Source of the DNA: Gracilimonas sp040877545
GTDB taxonomy: Bacteria; Bacteroidota; Rhodothermia; Balneolales; Balneolaceae
Assembly: GCA_040877545.1 (NCBI GenBank)
Contig: JBBDNN010000005.1
Location: 1 to 8,433 of the forward strand
DNA length: 8,433 nt
Direction: 5' to 3'
Under the pieces are notes generated by a model, which saw nothing but the letters and a program-made list of their open reading frames with translations, ran no database searches and was not told the DNA's origin. Shown here in pieces: positions 5,493 to 8,433 of this stretch; the stretch's first letter is position 1, and each line of letters opens with the position of its first letter. Position numbers and translations under genes: made by a program.

Positions 5493-5521
5493 AAAGCCCG
5501 GCTGTAGAAGCGGGCTTTTTT
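5493..5521 (+). terminator. Terminator-like hairpin just upstream of the helicase gene
   Basis: AAAGCCCG (5493-5500) pairs with CGGGCTTT (5511-5518) around a 10-base loop, and the T-run reaches 5521. This is a standard Rho-independent terminator shape and would end transcripts from the GNAT/DinB-like genes. It lies between the likely helicase promoter and its ATG (5537), so it might also act as a leader attenuator. Confidence 0.8.
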
Positions 5522-5536
5522 CATTTAAAATTTTAT

Positions 5537-6796
5537 ATGTCTTTTAAATCACTGAATCTTTCTGAACCGATCCTCAATGCACTGTCAGAGGAAGGTTACA
5601 CTACCCCTACTCCCATTCAATCTCAAGCCATACCTGTTGCACTAAAAGGAACTGATCTTCTTGGCTGCGCACAAACGGGTACTGGTAAAACGGCTGCTTT
5701 CGCCATTCCCATTTTGCAGTTACTGAGCACGGAAAAAAGCATTGGCCAAGATCGCAAAATCAGGAGCCTTATTGTTACACCAACCAGGGAACTGGCAATT
5801 CAAATCGACGAAAGTTTTAAGAATTATGGCCGGTTTACAGGCTTGAGCAGTGTGGTTGTTTTTGGCGGCGTGAATCAGAAAAGTCAGGTTAAGAAGCTGA
5901 GGCGAGGTGTTGATATACTTGTAGCCACGCCGGGACGTCTGCTTGACCTGATGAATCAGGGACATATCTCTCTGAAAAACGTGGAGGTTTTTGTTCTGGA
6001 TGAAGCGGACCGCATGCTGGATATGGGCTTTATTCATGATGTAAAAAAACTACTTGCTGCCCTTCCCCGCAAACGTCAGACGCTTTTCTTTTCGGCTACC
6101 ATGCCCCCTGAGATTATCAAGCTGTCAAATTCCATACTTCATAACCCCGTCAAAATTGAAGTAACACCAGAATCAGCAACTGTTGATGCCATCAAACAGG
6201 GACTTTATTTTGTTGATAAAGGAAATAAAAAAGAACTGCTGATTGATGTCTTAAAGAATAAAGAAATTAAATCAGCCCTTGTATTTACTCGCACCAAACA
6301 CGGGGCCAATAAAATTGTGAAGTTACTGAAAGCCAATAATATTATGGCAGAGGCTATTCACGGAAATAAATCTCAGGGTGCCCGTCAAAAAGCATTGGGG
6401 AATTTCAAAAATCAGTTAACTCGTGTACTCGTGGCTACCGATATTGCGGCGCGTGGAATTGATGTGGATGAGCTTCAATATGTAATCAATTACGAGATCC
6501 CAAATATTCCTGAAACCTACGTTCACCGTATTGGCAGGACAGGAAGGGCTGGTTCTAACGGAACGGCTTTATCTTTTTGTGATGCTTTAGAAAAGGAATA
6601 CCTGCGCGATATCGAAAAACTGATCGGCAAAAAACTTCCCATTATTGACGGCCATGACTTTCCATTGGTTGATCATAATCCCCCTAAGCCCGAAAAACAG
6701 CAACAGCGCTCAAAAAAGAGTAGGCACAACACCAAAAATAGTGGCAGAAATCAGAAGGCAAATAAAAGCCGGAAAAGATACCGAAGACAGAATTAA
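5537..6796 (+). CDS. rhlE: RhlE-like DEAD-box ATP-dependent RNA helicase
   Basis: The 419-residue protein contains the full DEAD-box set in order: Q motif GYTTPTPIQSQAIP (20-33), motif I AQTGTGKT (45-52), Ia PTRELA (82-87), GG (110-111), Ib TPGR (131-134), II DEAD (155-158), III SAT (186-188), IV LVFTRTKH (248-255), V ATDIAARGIDV (300-310) and VI HRIGRTGRAG (330-339). No motif residue is missing, so it should be an active ATP-dependent RNA unwinding enzyme. It ends in a basic, disordered tail (about 380-419, rich in Lys, Arg, Gln and Asn) that usually aids RNA binding. The length and tail fit the RhlE/CsdA-like group, which works in ribosome assembly, RNA decay and cold growth. It is a single gene behind a terminator-like hairpin and is convergent with the next gene. 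The exact subfamily name is an inference. Confidence 0.95.
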   Translation: MSFKSLNLSEPILNALSEEGYTTPTPIQSQAIPVALKGTDLLGCAQTGTGKTAAFAIPILQLLSTEKSIGQDRKIRSLIVTPTRELAIQIDESFKNYGRFTGLSSVVVFGGVNQKSQVKKLRRGVDILVATPGRLLDLMNQGHISLKNVEVFVLDEADRMLDMGFIHDVKKLLAALPRKRQTLFFSATMPPEIIKLSNSILHNPVKIEVTPESATVDAIKQGLYFVDKGNKKELLIDVLKNKEIKSALVFTRTKHGANKIVKLLKANNIMAEAIHGNKSQGARQKALGNFKNQLTRVLVATDIAARGIDVDELQYVINYEIPNIPETYVHRIGRTGRAGSNGTALSFCDALEKEYLRDIEKLIGKKLPIIDGHDFPLVDHNPPKPEKQQQRSKKSRHNTKNSGRNQKANKSRKRYRRQN

Positions 6797-6810
6797 CTTC
6801 CCTCTGGATT

Positions 6811-6840
6811 AAGTGGAGCTTGCCCCGGCAAACTCCACCT
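6811..6840. terminator. Hairpin between convergent genes
   Basis: GTGGAG (6813-6818) pairs with CTCCAC (6833-6838), and after a C-A mismatch TTGC (6820-6823) pairs with GCAA (6828-6831) around a CCCG loop. It sits in the 48-base gap between the helicase stop and the stop of the opposing membrane-protein gene. Neither strand has a good T-run after the stem, so it is either a weak bidirectional terminator or a 3'-end stabilising structure. Confidence 0.5.
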
Positions 6841-6844
6841 GCTT

Positions 6845-7675
6845 TCAGTTTGTAAATTCATTATTCTGAAAAGAATACATCTTTTCCTGATAGGGATTTA
6901 CTTTTATTGAAAGCTGACGTTTTCCCGAGTCTCCATTTGCGTTTATAAATTCAGGATTATTCCCCTCATTATTTGATATCCCAATGATAGTGAGTGACGA
7001 ATCTGTAATACTTTCACTAAAAAGAAATTTAAAAGAATATTCGGAATTATAGCCTTCCAGGTCTTCAATATTTATGTAAGACCTCTCTCCTCTTTCATCT
7101 ACAAAATTGGCAAAACTTCCATTTCCACCGCCTATTTGATGAGGAAGAGTCATTTTATCTGTCGCGTCTAAAGCCAGAGCCAATAATTCGCTTCTCAGCC
7201 TATCTTTGTCTCTGCCCTCTGCAATCTCTTCGTTTGTAGAAAAATACTCCGCGGTACCTACCGTCATAAGTAAAAAGGAAACGGTCAAAGATATTACCAT
7301 AATGCCGGCTCCTGTATACCAGGAAAAACTTCTTTTATTCGGCTCTTGTGGATCGGTTTTTTCATATCCTTTAACCAATAAAAAAGGAGCTATCACCAGA
7401 ATCATCATAATTCCGAGGCCAGCAACTATAAGCGCCTCCGATAAAACAGTAAATTCGGTAATCCTGCTTCCAAATTCATTCATTGTAACTGTGCCGCTGT
7501 ACTGTGCTATCTGAGTGGTGGGTATTGCAAAGATATAAAAGAGTTTCTCTGTAAAGCCGGTAAATGGCAGTGAGTTTAAAACAGAGGTCTTAATCAAAAA
7601 TAGAAAAACGCTTAAACTATAAACTATTGCTGCTACATAAATCCATGGTAAATATTTTTTAATTCTCTCTTTCAT
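6845..7675 (-). CDS. Unrecognised three-TM membrane protein with exported C-terminal domain (second of a paralogous pair)
   Basis: I do not recognise a named family for this 276-residue protein. Membrane segments are predicted at about 8-29, 80-101 and 122-140. The basic N-terminus and the 102-119 loop (KGYEKTDPQEPNKR) should be cytoplasmic, placing residues 30-79 and the C-terminal domain 141-276 outside the inner membrane. After the third segment comes a charged helix (about 150-175), then PHQIGGGNGSFANF (179-191) and a beta-rich domain with NPEFINANGDSGKRQ (240-254). A hydrophobic helix running into a polar helix and a beta domain recalls type IV pilin-like proteins, here attached to two extra membrane helices. 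The upstream gene's C-terminal domain shares its NxEFxN...GKxQ motif. The ATG at 7675 has a good Shine-Dalgarno sequence (AAAGGAG) and lies within the upstream gene, 17 bases overlapping, so translation is probably coupled. Confidence 0.75.
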   Translation of the reverse strand: MKERIKKYLPWIYVAAIVYSLSVFLFLIKTSVLNSLPFTGFTEKLFYIFAIPTTQIAQYSGTVTMNEFGSRITEFTVLSEALIVAGLGIMMILVIAPFLLVKGYEKTDPQEPNKRSFSWYTGAGIMVISLTVSFLLMTVGTAEYFSTNEEIAEGRDKDRLRSELLALALDATDKMTLPHQIGGGNGSFANFVDERGERSYINIEDLEGYNSEYSFKFLFSESITDSSLTIIGISNNEGNNPEFINANGDSGKRQLSIKVNPYQEKMYSFQNNEFTN

Positions 7676-8303
7676 AACTCACTCCTTTTGCTGTTAAAAT
7701 TGCTTTAGCCTGATATTTCCCGATTTCAGAACCAAGATTGACAAATTCAGTATTTGTTCCCCAGGCTACATCCGAGGTTACTGTAATGAACACTGAATCC
7801 GGATTGGGTATTTCAGCTGTATAACTCAAGGCTGGTGAGTTGGCCGGAGTGATGGGCAAAAGAGTGGTATCTTCCAGAAATCGATCACCCGTAACTTCAA
7901 TGAATGAAGAGGCTACCGTTCTGTTTTCTTTATCAGCTTCGTGGTGATAATGCCTTAAAGCCTCAATAAGCGTCTGCTCAGTTTCCAGTTGAGCAATGGA
8001 GTTTTCAATTGTTGTTCGGATGGTCATCAGGTTATCATACTGACGACTGCTGCTGATTACATGATAACCCAGGGCATACAATTGTAAAACCACCAGGAAT
8101 CCTATCAAATACCGAACAGTTTTTCGGGTACCTGAAGGTTGGAGTTTTTGGATCATCCACTTATCCAGAAAGAACAAATAAACTATAGAGACAATTACTG
8201 CCGAGAAAATGCCAATCCAGATATTGCTAAATAGAAGTGAGAGACTTGTAGCTGCCGCTACCCCGAAGAGTCCTGCAACTAATACATAATTTTCTTTTTT
8301 CAT
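7659..8303 (-). CDS. Unrecognised three-TM membrane protein with exported C-terminal domain (first of a paralogous pair)
   Basis: The 214-residue protein starts best at the ATG at 8303, preceded by GGCGGGG. An in-frame ATG at 8348 lies upstream of the likely -7 box and would not be on the mRNA. Membrane segments are at about 6-25, 29-47 and 64-83, with a basic loop (KWMIQKLQPSGTRK) facing the cytoplasm between the second and third. A long polar helix follows (about 85-125, including TIENSIAQLETEQTLIEALR, coiled-coil-like), then a beta-rich domain outside the membrane with NTEFVNLGSEIGKYQ (184-198). That segment aligns without gaps to the downstream neighbour, 7 identical of 15, and the overall topology is the same. 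The genes overlap by 17 bases and form an operon. No function is known; an envelope complex or pilin-like assembly is a guess. Confidence 0.72.
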   Translation of the reverse strand: MKKENYVLVAGLFGVAAATSLSLLFSNIWIGIFSAVIVSIVYLFFLDKWMIQKLQPSGTRKTVRYLIGFLVVLQLYALGYHVISSSRQYDNLMTIRTTIENSIAQLETEQTLIEALRHYHHEADKENRTVASSFIEVTGDRFLEDTTLLPITPANSPALSYTAEIPNPDSVFITVTSDVAWGTNTEFVNLGSEIGKYQAKAILTAKGVSYEREN

Positions 8304-8334
8304 ACCCCGCCTTTTTTTGTTTGCGCTTAAATAA

Positions 8335-8342
8335 CAAATGTA
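8335..8342 (-). promoter_or_regulatory. -7 box for the membrane-protein operon
   Basis: TACATTTG on the minus strand (8342-8335) fully matches TAnnTTTG. Transcription would start near 8328, about 25 bases before the preferred start codon at 8303. No TTTG occurs at the ideal -33 distance. The position supports the shorter reading of the first membrane protein. Confidence 0.45.
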
Positions 8343-8385
8343 TAGCATAATTTCAAAAAAATTTCCCAGAGCTTATTTACTAGTG

Positions 8386-8433
8386 TTATGTCAATGGTAC
8401 ATTGTCGGGTAGAATACCACCAGATGGTTTGGG
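8386..8433 (-). CDS. Possible 3' end of another minus-strand gene, cut by the window edge
   Basis: The minus strand reads PKPSGGILPDNVPLT and then a TAA at 8386-8388. The composition is protein-like and the gene would lie just upstream of the membrane-protein operon, 82 bases before its start. Fifteen residues are too few to assign a family or to be sure that it is coding. Confidence 0.2.
   Translation of the reverse strand, partial: PKPSGGILPDNVPLT

Noticed and set aside
8304..8348. Upstream ATG extending the first membrane protein by 15 residues
   Set aside because: The ATG lies before the probable -7 box (8335-8342), while the internal ATG at 8303 has a purine-rich GGCGGGG just upstream and begins with a typical MKKENY start.
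1..8433. CRISPR arrays, rRNA genes, insertion sequences and a complete integrase
   Set aside because: No regularly spaced repeats, no rRNA-like sequence and no transposase or integrase reading frame were found on either strand.
8388..8433. Plus-strand ATG at 8388 as the start of a divergent gene
   Set aside because: Only about 15 codons are visible, with no leader signal; the minus-strand reading looks equally or more protein-like.

Overview
The window looks like chromosomal DNA of a Bacteroidota or wider FCB-group bacterium (Balneolota would also fit). It is AT-rich. It carries a FecI-type ECF sigma factor with a FecR-type anti-sigma factor. Most starts follow A/T-rich leaders without a Shine-Dalgarno sequence, and several intergenic regions contain the Bacteroidota -7 box TAnnTTTG. 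The genus cannot be named from the sequence.

Layout. (1) 1-1369, minus strand: an ECF sigma factor with a hydrophobic C-terminal tail, then a FecR-like anti-sigma factor cut by the left edge. The 201-base spacer between them holds a perfect AT-rich inverted repeat. (2) 1370-1985: about 600 bases without an intact gene. This stretch holds a decayed fragment of umuC (Y-family DNA polymerase V subunit), a pair of TGTCCC direct repeats and the terminator of the next gene. (3) 1986-2073, minus: tRNA-Leu(UAA), with a consensus promoter upstream. (4) 2272-4058: a MarR-family repressor divergent from a DoxX-like membrane protein and an SDR-fold protein. The divergent spacer has a long inverted repeat that overlaps proposed promoter elements for both directions. 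The SDR protein lacks the usual catalytic Ser and Tyr. (5) 4059-5360: a possible dispersed REP-like repeat, a GNAT acetyltransferase and a DinB/YfiT-like metal-binding protein. (6) 5361-6796: a regulatory intergenic region (dyad, -7 box, terminator-like hairpin) followed by a complete RhlE-like DEAD-box RNA helicase. (7) 6845-8303, minus: two overlapping genes for unrecognised membrane proteins. Both have three transmembrane segments and then an exported C-terminal domain, and those domains share a recognisable motif.

How the genes may work together. The sigma/anti-sigma pair is probably a cell-surface signalling unit whose TonB-dependent partner would lie beyond the left edge. MarR, DoxX and SDR look like one small stress or redox regulon. 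The helicase is a stand-alone housekeeping or cold-adaptation gene. The two terminal membrane proteins are probably translationally coupled and may form a complex; they are the best candidate here for something undescribed. The umuC remnant beside the tRNA 3' end suggests an old, eroded integration site.
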